A stretch of DNA of 64,000 nucleotides from Citrus sinensis (taxonomy: Eukaryota; Streptophyta; Magnoliopsida; Sapindales; Rutaceae). The stretch covers positions 496,001-560,000 of the forward strand of contig NC_068564.1 of the NCBI RefSeq assembly GCF_022201045.2, written 5' to 3'. The notes below the pieces were generated by a model that was given only the letters and a program-made list of their open reading frames with translations, searched no databases and was not told the DNA's origin. Position 1 is the first letter of the stretch. The number at the start of each line of letters is the position of its first letter. Below are positions 1 through 10,134 of the stretch, piece after piece. A program made the translations under genes and the position numbers.

Positions 1-32
1 TCCCTGGTGTGCTTGCTCTTGATGATGCTTAA
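1..32 (+). CDS. possible 3' end of a gene truncated by the window edge
   Basis: The first bases read in one plus-strand frame as PGVLALDDA followed by TAA at 30-32, which could be the last residues of a gene beginning outside the window. The evidence is only nine codons before a stop, so chance is a real alternative. The sequence after it is AT-rich and without long frames, as expected of a 3'UTR. Confidence 0.2.
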   Translation, partial: PGVLALDDA

Positions 33-801
33 ACCCAGTTCCTGGACTTTCCTTTTTTAAATGTGCCATTTCCAGAGTTGTATGTGTGGCTGGTTGTCAG
101 CCCAGAGTGGATAAAAGTTAAACTTTATCATTAGAGTTGGTTTTGTAGATGCTGTAAGAGTAAAAATAAATTCTTTCTCACAGGCATCAATGGTGATGCA
201 TTTTTCTGGATTTGATCCCATTTTGGAACATTGTGATGGTAAGGCTATAAGTTTCCTGAAGTCAAGTTCTTGTTCCTTTCTGATCACAATGAGCCGTTGA
301 TGATTGTTAGATAATGCATGAATCCTGGCACTACAATATTTCCATTGTTTCTTGAATGATGTTTTCAGGCAATATTCTTCAGAATGCTATTAAACTACGG
401 ACTGCTTCAACGGCCAAATAGAGGCATACTTTGTTATCCCGATTGATTGTGATGTATATTATAATTTATTTTCGGTGTTAAGTTTACCCGTTTAATATCA
501 TAATTAAGGTTATTGTAAGATAAATTTGAATTTATAAATGTATACATGCAACAAATTAAAATTAAAATGATTTAAGAAAAGTTTGGAATGAAAAAAAACC
601 TCCTTGCCTTCGTTTTGCGCGCATGTCATCAAATCAATCGACAAATGCATGGCGATTCCATAAGGGCGATTTAGTATTTTCACCGACCATTGCACACAGA
701 TTTTTCAGACTTTCCCGGTACGGTTCTCCGCTGTGACGAGCTTACCAATTTTCAGGCATGGTATTATTATTAGCTGATTTATTTATTTATTCGCTACAAA
801 T
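33..801. other. intergenic region upstream of the MnmM-like gene
   Basis: AT-rich spacer with short spurious frames on the minus strand only. It must hold the promoter of the gene at 802. No clear TATA box or repeat could be picked out. Confidence 0.5.
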
Positions 802-1099
802 ATGGGTCGATACATGACGCTATCTTTGAGATGTTGGTCACGATCACTTTCTTTTGCAATTCCCAGAAACACCCTCTTGCCTTTCCCTGCTGCTGCACTT
901 TCAAAAGCTAATGTTAACGTTTTGCGTTTCTCTTCTTCTTGCTGTTCTGCTGCGTCTTTTCAACAAAAGCAAAGCTGTTCTACTAACAATTGCACACCGC
1001 TTCCTCTTTGTAAAGATTCTCCGCTTTCAGGTACTTTAATAACAATAGCAGCAAATGGGTCAGTCAAAATCAGCTGAATGGTCGTTCTTTTTATTGCCG

Positions 1100-1146
<47 letters not shown>

Positions 1147-3512
1147 TTTCCCGTAATGGTGAAATTGCAGGACTGGAGAATGAGTTGGTTGGTTATGTAT
1201 TTGGCAAAAAGAAGGCAACAGAAGTGGCTCACTTGTAAATCCTTATCTGCCCATCTTCTCAACTCCTCATCTCTTATTACTGCCATGCAACTGTTCGTTA
1301 AAAATACTTGTACTATTACTATTGCTGGCACTTCTCTTTTTAGGTCAAGTGGTTTCTTTGTCATGGTAATAGAGCTAAGTTGTAGAGTTCAATTCTCCTG
1401 TTGTGCAGACTCTATATTTCAGTTATTTCAATTTTGATTTCTTAGCTTGCTTCTAGGTGCATCTGCATGCTCTCTTCTTCAAAATTTCTCTTATCTCAGT
1501 CACGTCTCATGTGAGGAGGTCTGTTGGGACTTGGTTTTAATACCATTGTTGGACCCTTACCTATTAGTTTAAGCTTTTGGGTCAATTGTTTTCTCTAACA
1601 ATGTGAATTGTTGTTTCTTCAGCATTTTCATTTGGTGAAATATCTAAAGAACTCTATTTACAACTTGAAGGGGGTGTGCAGTCATTGAATTTGTTTGCGT
1701 TTCTAGAGTTTATAGAGCAAGATGTTGCGAATATATTTGTATTGAACTTGTGTTTGTTGTTAAGGATTCAGAATATAAAATATAAGATCATTACTAATGG
1801 AATTATCGTGGCAATTGGTTCAGAGAATATCAATGTAAAGCTTTCGTGTACTTTATAGTTTAGTTTCTTGCTTCTTTTTGTTCTTATATTGTGGAAACTT
1901 TTTATTTGTGTTGTGAAAGTGTCATGATATTCACAGGGTGTGGAAACATGTAGTCCGCAAAGGGGATACAGTGGTTGATGCTACATGTGGCAATGGCTAT
2001 GATACTTTAATGATGCTCAAAATGGTTGCTGATGAGTCAAGTGCTGGTTGTGTTTATGGGTTAGACATTCAAAGCGAGGCTTTAAAAAGTACTTCTTCTT
2101 TGCTGGACAAAACCACCAGTAAGGCTGAGGTGCTAACTTATATTGATCTTGTGGTTCAACTATTTTGTTCATAGATTATCATTATTCGTTCAGTTCCTAC
2201 TGTCTTTGAAATTTATGCAGAAAGGACTAGTCAAGCTCTTCAATATGTGTCACAGTAGAATGGAAGAAATTGTTCCAAAAAGCACCGCTGTGAGGTATTT
2301 GCTACAACTCAAGATTTTCTTGTTACTCATGTAGGAGAAATATCAGTGGATATTGGCAAATTTAGCAGCAGCCTTCTTACTTCATGTTTCCATTTTTTTT
2401 TTAAAAAAAAAAAAACTCATGAATTTATTGCAAGTATTTTATAAATTTTGGCGTAGTGCAAAGCATATTAGTTGTAAACGCATTTGCAAATGTAATCAGC
2501 AAAGTACTATCATTAAGAATTGCTCTCACTTGATTAGAAGCAAACAAACATCTTAATGTTCAACACTGTGTTCTGAATATTTACCTTAAAATATAACAGC
2601 GTATTGTGAATAAGATATAACAACAATAGTTTTATATGATCTTCTCTACTTAAATTTTTTACCCCATAATATGGATACAGAAACTGTCAAACTTATGTTT
2701 AGTCATATTACTGCACATTGTTTGAGGGGAACAATGTCGCACTTCTTCATCAGGCTGTTCTGATAAGAATTTCATTATTTGGGTGGTTTTAGGCTTGTTG
2801 CTTTCAACTTGGGTTACCTTCCAGGAGGTGACAAATCTGTAATTACAACGTCTGAAACAACAAAGATGGCATTGGAGGCTGCTGAGAGAATCCTAATACC
2901 AGGGGGTCTTATTAGCATGGTGGTATACGTGGGGCATCCTGGCGGAAGGTAAATTTTCTTTTCTCTCACATGATTGGTATTGCTGATTTAGTTTGCATCC
3001 GATAGCGCTAGTTGAATCTCACTTTTAATAAACTATTCAGGTTGTTTGAGACCGATTCCAACGTTATTCATCCTTCTTGTTACTGATAGGAAGAAGCATG
3101 TTCACCATAATACAGTCAAATAGCATGCATAGTAACAAATTAAGCTTGAAAATAATCATTTTAATGGCTTTATACGTTGTTGTAGGTTCTTGTTTTTCTC
3201 CTCGTCATCCAATCTTTATTAGAATTAATTATCAAGCATAATAGAGAAATAAGGTTCTATGCATTCCTTGCTAATTCATACGGCTCGTGAGGTTTTATAA
3301 AATCTGTTTGCATTCTCGGGCTGCTAATCGTATTTGAATTTGCCAGACACATATTAAGAGACTTCTTTTCACCTTTTTCTTAATACAGGGAGGAACTTGA
3401 AGCTGTTGAAGCATTTGCCAGAAGTTTATCAGTTGATGATTGGATTTGCTGCAAGTTCCAGATGTTAAACCGACCATTAGCTCCAGTACTTGTTTTCTTA
3501 TTCAAGAGATAA
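802..3512 (+). CDS. MnmM/YtqB-type tRNA (mnm5s2U34) methyltransferase-like protein, probably organellar
   Basis: Six exons, 802-1030, 1171-1234, 1937-2129, 2221-2294, 2793-2948 and 3389-3512, join in frame at GT/AG sites into 279 residues. The body is a class I SAM-dependent methyltransferase: motif I is [12 protein letters not shown], followed by the acidic strand end GLDIQSEAL; a later strand reads [16 protein letters not shown], which matches the [10 protein letters not shown] motif typical of the YtqB/MnmM family; then [15 protein letters not shown] and a C-terminal [15 protein letters not shown]. Bacterial members methylate nm5s2U34 in the wobble position of tRNAs. The first ~75 residues are rich in Ser, Arg and Ala with few acidic residues, as in a chloroplast or mitochondrial transit peptide, so organelle tRNA modification is the likely role (inference). 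An ATG at 814 in the same frame is an alternative start. Intron 1 contains an (AT)n tract. Confidence 0.85.
1105..1142. repeat. (AT)n microsatellite in intron 1 of the MnmM-like gene
   Basis: An uninterrupted run of alternating TA lies in the first intron, about 30 bases before its acceptor at 1170. Probably length-polymorphic. Confidence 0.9.
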
Positions 3513-3659
3513 TACCCCCCAGAATGATCCCAGTTGTAATCAGCTGTTGTGCAATTTTCATTTGCATATTAACTCAATGAATTTCATTCAATTTATGGGC
3601 GACCGTTTGGCAAATAACAGTGTACAAAAATTGCGCAAAAAATAAAATGCAAAATCAGC

Positions 3660-3732
3660 CGATCGCGATGGGACTCGAACCCACAATCTCCCGCTCCGGA
3701 GGCGAGCGCCTTATCCATTAGGCCACGCGATC
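3660..3732 (-). tRNA. trnR-CCG: tRNA-Arg (anticodon CCG)
   Basis: The reverse complement folds as a 73-nt cloverleaf. The acceptor stem pairs GATCGCG with CGCGATC; the D arm is GCC...GGC with loop TAATGGATAA; the anticodon stem CTCGC pairs with GCGGG, allowing one G-U, around loop CTCCGGA, giving anticodon CCG; the T arm is TGGG-TTCGAGT-CCCA. Internal promoter boxes A (TGGCCTAATGG) and B (GGTTCGAGTCC) are present, no intron is present, and a run of six T lies about 15-20 bases downstream, fitting RNA polymerase III termination. The gene is nuclear in type and sits 150 bases past the end of the methyltransferase gene on the opposite strand. Confidence 0.95.
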
Positions 3733-3838
3733 TGATTAGGTAAACACGCTAAATAAATAAGAATTATATCCTACAAATTTGAGATTACTGTACTCAATGA
3801 CAATGACGTAACATTAAACATTGTGGGACTCTTTTGTT

Positions 3839-4237
3839 TAAGGCTGTCAAAAATACTCATTCGGTTCGGACCTAAACCGTACCCAAGCGTTGTGAGCCAG
3901 GTAAATTCTCGGTCTGGGTATGAAGCTGGATCGATCTTGTGCATCACTTGATAAACTCAAATTTTATAAAAAAATATATATTATTTTAAATATTTATATT
4001 TATTTGACTCATTTATTACACATATATAAAGTTTTAAATATTTAAAGTTTATATTTTCATGTCAAAATTTATTGAAATAAATTCAAAACTTATAAAATTA
4101 CCAAAAAAATACGTATATGATATTAAAAAAATATAAAATCCAAGTACCTGAATTAAAACACAACCCAAACATCTAAAAATTACATCCGGACCGGATCCAG
4201 GCATTGCAATACTCGGACCAAGATTTTGGCAACCCTA
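3839..4237. mobile_element. hAT-like non-autonomous element (399 bp)
   Basis: The left end TAAGGCTGTCAAAAAT and the right end ATTTTGGCAACCCTA are imperfect terminal inverted repeats. They are flanked by CTTTTGTT (3831-3838) and CTTTTCTT (4238-4245), an 8-bp target duplication with one mismatch, the length made by hAT transposases. Just inside both ends are GC-richer blocks with CGGTTCGGACC and CCGGACCGGATCC, around an AT-rich core. No coding capacity. The same layout recurs at 10213 and 50798. Confidence 0.65.
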
Positions 4238-4981
4238 CTTTTCTTTGTTATTGAAAATCAAAACCACGTCATTAAGCCTGCACTGAATTCATCATTCTAC
4301 ATATTTGTGATGTTCCATTGCGTTATCTCAAGTCAAGTTAATTATTTTGCATGGCTTGACATGGCTAATTTTACCACTACCGAAGGGATTAGTTAGCTGG
4401 GTGTTTCTAATAGGTTCATATAAGATGGGTAATCGTACGTACTCTCACAATAGGATTAGTCCCTTTCACTCACGTTACGTACAATAATAGCAGGTTATAA
4501 GGATTAAAAAGTCTTTTTGTCACTAATAATCATACATTTATTTTTTTTATTACGTGCACTTGTGTCGAGTTCTGTGTCATACTTCGCAAATTTTAAGCTA
4601 CACGCTAAAAATAAGTCCATGAAAAATTCTATGGTACAACAAACAGCCTGTGTGAATATTCACAAAACGAACTGCTTTAAGATGCATTCAAATTATTTGC
4701 ATGCAATAAAGACCCCATGCGCTCGCCAAAGTGCATGCAGTGTGTAAGTAGTTTAATGAGTACTCTGTAGAAACTAGTTAACGTGATATTAACGCAACCC
4801 CCAATCTTGATTTGTTTCGAATACAGTACGGTTTCCTGTTTGATTAAGGAAATCCTAAAGTCCTGCTACTTAATTTATTTGTCTTAGTGTATACATATAT
4901 ATACGTACGATCTGCTTTTATCCTAGTTTCCTATATTTGATTTTCTCTTTTACATCGTTCTCATTCCTCTATCTTGAACGA
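4238..4981. other. intergenic spacer and promoter region of the NAC gene
   Basis: No gene-like frame that I can support. TATATATA-type sequence near 4893-4903 lies about 80-90 bases before the proposed ATG and could serve as a TATA element (inference). Confidence 0.4.
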
Positions 4982-6574
4982 ATGTCTTGTCAAAACTGCG
5001 TGTTACCTTCGGGATTCAAGATAGCCTTCGTTCCGACGGATGAACAGATAATTCGTGACTATCTATTCAATAAAGTTTATGGTAATCCCCTTCCCTCCGA
5101 TGAAGCAATCGTAGACCACTGTGATCTTTACGACGAAAGCGATGACTGGAAGAAGCACTTCGAGGAGAGAGGAGAAAATATTTTATACTTCTTCACTCCA
5201 TTGAAGAAAAAGAGTGAAAACGGTTCGAAAATCGACAGAACAACGAAATGCGGCGCCACATGGAAGTCACAGACAGAGAAGAGAATACTTGATGGTCAAA
5301 GCCAACAGCATATAGGTTCTAAGAAGAACTTAACCTTCTTGCCCAAGAATGATGATCAAGTCAAGGGAGGAATGTCGTGGGTGATGTACCAGTTTAGGCT
5401 TGATGGTATCCTACTGAATAACGCCAATGACATTGTAGTGTGCCGGGTCTCCAAGAATGTGAAGAATAAAAAAGAGAGTAAGGATAACAACAACATTAAT
5501 AATGCTAGGCCAATTATGGCACCTAAGGTAATGGCATCTAGTAATCATATGTTGCCTTCGGGTTACAAGATACTCTTTGATCCAAGCGATGAGCAGATCA
5601 TTCGCGATTATCTCTTCGGGAAGCTCTGTGGTAATGGCCTCCCCTCCAATGAGGCACTAATAGAGTGCACTCTTTATGACGGATGCCATATTTGGAGGAA
5701 GCAATTCCAAGAGAAAGGAGAGAATATGCTCTACTTTTTTATTGCTTTGCGCAGAAAGTCTGAAAAGGATCCAAGAATCGATAGAGTAACAAAGTGTGGC
5801 ACATGGAAGTCACAAAAGGATAATGGAATCCACTGGTCGTCGTCGTCGTCATCCTCATCCAGTAGTACCAGTCATAATAATGAGGTGCTTATAGGTTCTA
5901 GAAAGAACTTTAGCTTTATTCCAAAGAAATGCTGCTGTGATGATCATCGTGAACATGCTGAAGCCGGAAGTACAACATGGGTGATGCATGAATACCGGCT
6001 GGGTGGCAACGTACTGAAACAGTATTGCAAGATGAAATTTAAAGCCGAATGCGATTACGTTATTTGCCGGATCAAAAAGAAAGTGAAGAATGAAGAAGAG
6101 AATAAGAATGACAGCAATGCGGGGCCAATGGTAGCTACAGATAATCATGTGAGCAGAAACATGAGCGAAGTTGAGCTATCGGACAGCTACTGGAGTTTTG
6201 CTGAAAATCTTCCGAATCTTTTCTCATTATCTGAAGATGCAATAAATGCAGATTATGATTATTTTAATCCCAATCTCTGCATTTGTTTAGAGGATTTGGA
6301 GGACGATGATGATAAGCGGGTTGTTAATGGAATGCAAGAACAGTATGCGAGTGCTAGTATTGCTATTGCGCCGGTGGTATCTGCTGCTAGAAATGAACAG
6401 GATCAGCCAGGTCATCACAAAAGGTTTAAAGCTGCTGATGATGAAGAAGTATCATTAGCAAGAGCTAAAGAAATTAATGGCCTGGACTACAAGACGGAAG
6501 AAACAGGATACTTGGAGGATTTGGTTAGATCGTGCGCTTACTATTGCGGTGATCGGAGAGCTGCTGGTTCTTAA
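4982..6574 (+). CDS. protein with two tandem divergent NAC domains
   Basis: Intronless frame of 530 residues from the ATG at 4982; an upstream ATG at 4937 would add 15 hydrophobic residues that look like translated leader. Domain 1 (about residues 7-170) starts LPSGFKIAFVPTDEQIIRDY, the LPPGFRFHPTDEEL subdomain A of NAC factors, and continues with YFFTPLKKK, IGSKKNLTF and SWVMYQFRL, equivalents of subdomains C and D. Domain 2 (about residues 190-375) repeats the series: LPSGYKILFDPSDEQIIRDY, YFFIALRRKS, IGSRKNFSF, TWVMHEYRL, then YVICRIKKK. In both, the usual GYWKATG core is replaced by GATWKSQ or GTWKSQ. A Ser run (TCG/TCA codons near 5838-5865) interrupts domain 2, and the acidic C-terminal tail (about 375-530) could be an activation region. 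Plant NAC proteins bind DNA as dimers; whether this one does is unknown. Confidence 0.85.
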   Translation: MSCQNCVLPSGFKIAFVPTDEQIIRDYLFNKVYGNPLPSDEAIVDHCDLYDESDDWKKHFEERGENILYFFTPLKKKSENGSKIDRTTKCGATWKSQTEKRILDGQSQQHIGSKKNLTFLPKNDDQVKGGMSWVMYQFRLDGILLNNANDIVVCRVSKNVKNKKESKDNNNINNARPIMAPKVMASSNHMLPSGYKILFDPSDEQIIRDYLFGKLCGNGLPSNEALIECTLYDGCHIWRKQFQEKGENMLYFFIALRRKSEKDPRIDRVTKCGTWKSQKDNGIHWSSSSSSSSSSTSHNNEVLIGSRKNFSFIPKKCCCDDHREHAEAGSTTWVMHEYRLGGNVLKQYCKMKFKAECDYVICRIKKKVKNEEENKNDSNAGPMVATDNHVSRNMSEVELSDSYWSFAENLPNLFSLSEDAINADYDYFNPNLCICLEDLEDDDDKRVVNGMQEQYASASIAIAPVVSAARNEQDQPGHHKRFKAADDEEVSLARAKEINGLDYKTEETGYLEDLVRSCAYYCGDRRAAGS

Positions 6575-7776
6575 GCTTAAGGGGGAAGTTCTGACAAAAA
6601 ACTAGCATTCTGGTTTAGTTTAGGGGCTTTTTCTTTTTTTTTTTTATTCACTTGTTGCTTTGGTTTGTGTCGAATTCATTATACATGCATATCAGGTACG
6701 ATATCTTACTTACTCCTACTAGAAACCCAATTTAGAAACCACAATACGCAGTATATATGCTTTTAACCACGCCCTGTAATGTTTTGGATTGCATTTGCAG
6801 CTCCATCTTGTATAGGATTAGATGCGGTAGATTTTAATCCATGGGAAATTTGTTAGTTCTAGTATTATTGATTTGATTCATTGGTAAAGATGGAATTTTG
6901 ATTCGGCAGCTTTGTATTTCTGTGATCTGATAAGATAGACATAAAACAATTAAGTTGAAATGCAAAGAAACTGCAAACAACCTCGGAAGACTTGCACCCA
7001 GCCGAACAAGGATAACTTCATTGCTGACCTACATTATATTGTCTTTACCCATTAATAATATACAAGATTTGCAGAGTCAACAATGAAAATTATTTATTTT
7101 AATCATAAAAATTTAAATTATTAATTGAATATAAATAATAATAAAATATAAATGAATCTTAAGCTATTAATTTAATATAAAATATTAAAATAAAAATATT
7201 ATTTTATATAATACAATCCACTATACACCAAACGTAATATTGCAGTATAGTTTAATACATTATAATACAATGCAACCTAATACAACATAACTAATGCAGT
7301 ACAATACAATACATTACCGCGCGCTGAACGTAAAGTAACATCAAATAATCCTATACAAATGGAAATAAAATCTTAATTATTAATTTGAAATCTTCTGTAC
7401 AGCTTCCTAGAAATTTCTAATCATTTATAAGATTGTCATAAATTTTTCATATGGTAAAGCCTTAAATGTACCTGATTTATACACAAAATTTGATAAGTAA
7501 GCTTCTAGCGATCAGCACGAAACTTACAATTTAAAAGGAAACCTACAATTTAAAAGGTTACAAAAGTAACGCTAATTCATAAGATCAATTTTCAGGAATC
7601 AATGCAGGTTTTACACAATCATTTCACAGCAAATACCATGAGTGCAATAGTAAGAGCCATACAATTCTAGCTAGGCATGGTGATCAACAAAGCAACATTG
7701 AGATTACTTGCATGTTGCAAAAGAGTTGTAAAGAGAGCTTACATTTCACAAAATTTATGCAGTTCTTAGGATCACA
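6575..7776. other. AT-rich intergenic spacer
   Basis: Contains the NAC 3' flank and, around 7070-7320, very AT-rich sequence ending in a CACCAAAC-containing block that resembles the miniature elements at 7777 and 43857, perhaps another decayed copy. No gene seen. Confidence 0.4.
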
Positions 7777-8075
7777 GGGTGTGTTTGGAACATAGAGGCA
7801 TTGTCGTCCATTAATTGAGGCATTAAATATGTTTTATTATAATAAATAAAATATAAAATAAATGATATTATAATATTCTTTTAGTTAATAAACTATATAA
7901 TATTATATTTATATATTAGTAATTAATATAGAAATAATTATTTAATAATTAATAATAAAACAGTAATAAATTTAAGTAATATTAATATAAAATTAATACA
8001 GTACAATAACACCAAAAGCTGTACACAATTATTATAATTCATTAAATAATACAACATAGTATACCAAAAGCACTC
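7777..8075. mobile_element. AT-rich MITE-like element, GGGTGTGTTTGG end
   Basis: Left end GGGTGTGTTTGG and right end CCAAAAGCACTC are roughly inverse to each other; the interior is almost pure A/T. An inner stretch containing AATTGAGGCATTAAATAT matches in inverse orientation the interior of 43857-44314, so the two are related copies. No convincing long target duplication was found, so class is uncertain. Confidence 0.45.
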
Positions 8076-8548
8076 ACAGATCACTGTCGTCTAAGAATCT
8101 ACTACTAATCTCAGTTATAGTCAATCTAACAGAGGCACCGGATGCAAAACCAAAAATACTAGATTTGTACTCGAATCATCCTCTGCTTCCAATCTTGAAA
8201 TGCAAAATTTGGTTGTTTTTCTTTTTATTAAGATTGTATTGTAGTCAAGATTTTTTAATTCTCTCCCTATAGTTGAGTTTTATCTAATGAGTCATAACAA
8301 AAACCTTTTTGACAATAATAAGCCTGAAAAAGTGCTTTAATAGACATCGCAACTTTCGTAGTTTTCAAACAGGATAGCTACATAGTCAACTAAATTAACA
8401 ACGAGTTTAGTTTGCAAAATAAAACACGTCAAATGTAGGCTTTTCTAACTTGCTGCAAAATGATTGGCAGATACTTGCTTGTAACCATTTAAGTAAATTA
8501 GTTTGAAAACAACTAATTATTGATGGAATTGAAGAAAAACTAAGTACA

Positions 8549-8822
8549 TTAAGAAATTTGAAAGAAAGAATAGAAGGGATACTGATAGAAGAATAAGTAT
8601 TCCTTTTCTTTCCGTCTTATCAGAGGGAAGGGGTCCTCTTCATTGAAAAAGGGGAAAGGAGTTACGCAAATGTGAGGGTCTAATGGTATGCAGTTTCCAA
8701 TTATAGAATTTAGACCAAGTGTCTCATACCTATAACTAAAAGCAGTCAGGCCAGCTGAATGCCCCATCCACTCGGCCGTTCTTTGCTGTCTGAATAAAGT
8801 CTTAGTGTAGATAGGCATTCTG
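8549..8822 (-). pseudogene. decayed continuation of mitochondrial rpl2 downstream of the 5'-rpl2 stop
   Basis: After the TGA at 8823-8825 the same frame still reads QNAYLH, a stop, then DFIQTAKNGRVDG, and a neighbouring frame reads YRYETLGLNS...GNCIPL (about 8735-8681). These resemble the linking region of intact plant mitochondrial L2 proteins, where QNA..., RTA..GRVEG and a YRHEILDLNS-like segment follow the 5' part. Two stops and at least one frameshift separate them, so this is most simply old coding sequence now serving as 3'UTR. The homology is from memory of the family, not from an alignment. Confidence 0.5.
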
Positions 8823-9821
8823 TCAAGATGGCAATAAGTTACCGGTTGAAGGTTTGGACCCATCATAATTCACCACCATTTTGCCTGCTTCCAATTGATG
8901 ACTGGCTATTATATAAGTGACAGGTACTCTGCATGCTCCATCCTTGGGCTTGGCAGGCAAGCTGCGATCTGTCTTTGGCTTTGATTTGTTATGCTCAGCA
9001 GCTCCAACAATCCCTAAAGTATCTTGCCGCCTAAAACCCTGCCAAGAAAGTGCTGCCTTAGGTTTGATCCGATGTGCCCAGAAACTGCTATCTGCTCTCC
9101 ACTTTTGGATCTCACAAAGGGATAATGTGTTTTTCCCTCTTTGGTCAGGTGAGCTATCACTTCCTCCGACTTTCTCTACCATTCGAGGGGCGAAGAAAGT
9201 GGGCTTCGCTCCAGCTACTGCCATCCTAGGGTAGGAAAGGGAGGCAGTCTCTCCACTGGCCATTGGAGATGAGAATGCAGAAAAGAAGACATCCTTTGCG
9301 CAAGTTATTTTACTTTTTCCTCCTGCACCCTTGCTATCACTAGTAGTCGTAAAGGGGCTCTTCGAACTAGGAATGCTAACCATGGCATTTACATCAGCCG
9401 CCATCAGTCCAGGTGAGAAGGAAGCTACCTTTCTTTGATCCACATTCTGGGAGAGGAAAGAGAACGAAAATTTGCCGCTGATGGCGGCGGTGGTAGGTTC
9501 GAAGAACTTACGTAGCGGCGGCGGATCAAACTCTTCTATGGTGTTGCACTTCTTCTGCTGCATCTGAACCCCTTCGATCCATCGTACAGGAGCGATCCAA
9601 GAGGAACGATTAGGGTCATATTCAACCCTTTCAACAATACCAATAGAGGAAGTGGTACGTTTCAGATCAATTCTTCGCTGCAATCGCTTCGAACCACCCC
9701 CCCGGTGAAAAATCGTAATACGCCCCGAGGAGTTCCTACCAGCGGACTTCCCTTTACCCAAAGTGAATTGTCTCAGTGCTCTCACCTCTTTAAATTTTGT
9801 CATTGCCTGTTTCGTACCCAT
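8823..9821 (-). CDS. rpl2: mitochondrial ribosomal protein L2, 5' (N-terminal) portion, nuclear copy
   Basis: A 332-residue frame begins MGTKQAMTKFKEVRALRQFT and carries the typical L2 N-terminal block GKSAGRNSSGRITIFHRGGG, then KRLQRRIDLKR and VEYDPNRSSWIAPVRW. The middle has the insertion found in plant mitochondrial L2 (SPGLMAADV, KDVFFSAFSSP, VAGAKPTFFAPRM, LSWQGFRRQ) and the end reads PVTYIIASHQLEAGKMVVNY. The RNA-binding C-terminal half of L2 is absent. In core eudicots rpl2 was split into 5' and 3' genes and one or both pieces moved to the nucleus; this fits a transferred 5' piece. It lies among nuclear genes, has a 5'UTR intron (10029-9851, GTGAGC...TTATAG after a T-rich tract) and nuclear promoter motifs, all arguing for expression. 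There is no separate presequence: an in-frame TAA lies shortly upstream of the ATG, so import would depend on the basic N-terminus. Confidence 0.85.
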   Translation of the reverse strand: MGTKQAMTKFKEVRALRQFTLGKGKSAGRNSSGRITIFHRGGGSKRLQRRIDLKRTTSSIGIVERVEYDPNRSSWIAPVRWIEGVQMQQKKCNTIEEFDPPPLRKFFEPTTAAISGKFSFSFLSQNVDQRKVASFSPGLMAADVNAMVSIPSSKSPFTTTSDSKGAGGKSKITCAKDVFFSAFSSPMASGETASLSYPRMAVAGAKPTFFAPRMVEKVGGSDSSPDQRGKNTLSLCEIQKWRADSSFWAHRIKPKAALSWQGFRRQDTLGIVGAAEHNKSKPKTDRSLPAKPKDGACRVPVTYIIASHQLEAGKMVVNYDGSKPSTGNLLPS

Positions 9822-10029
9822 TCGATTCCCTTACAAATTAGCCCCTACTCCTATAACATACACATTAAAAAAAAAAAAAAAACTTTAATACAAGCAAAAG
9901 CCCCTTGTAAAAAGATCCAGCATTTACTCTAGACATAACCAAGCATTCTGAAACATTTAGTACGAAACAACAGCAACAGAGCACGATATAAGCTTCAAAA
10001 TAAAAATTAAAATAAAACAAATAGCTCAC

Positions 10030-10134
10030 CGGAGATACTCTGAATGGCTGCCGCGGATTCGGCGGTGACCGAGTGAAAAAAGGGTGTCTAGGGTTGGCTG
10101 CACAGTGTCGCCACGTAGTGGGTCTCCGAGACAA
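10030..10134 (-). other. probable 5'UTR exon of nuclear 5'-rpl2
   Basis: Minus-strand sequence ends at TCTCCG before the donor GTGAGC at 10029-10024; the matching acceptor TTATAG lies at 9851, next to an 18-base T-rich tract. A frame beginning ATGTCTCGG runs through this exon but joins the L2 frame across an in-frame TAA, so it would be at most an upstream ORF. The transcription start is not known; the upper bound given is that ATG. Confidence 0.5.

Noticed and set aside
57-287. Minus-strand 76-codon frame at the left edge
   Set aside because: Begins with GTG, has no recognisable features and no splice continuity.
8917-9234. Plus-strand frame of 105 codons opposite rpl2
   Set aside because: Antisense shadow of the conserved L2 frame.
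8823-9821. Interpretation of rpl2 as a recent mitochondrial DNA insertion
   Set aside because: Leader intron, nuclear promoter motifs and an open but diverged frame argue for functional transfer; no other mitochondrial sequence flanks it.
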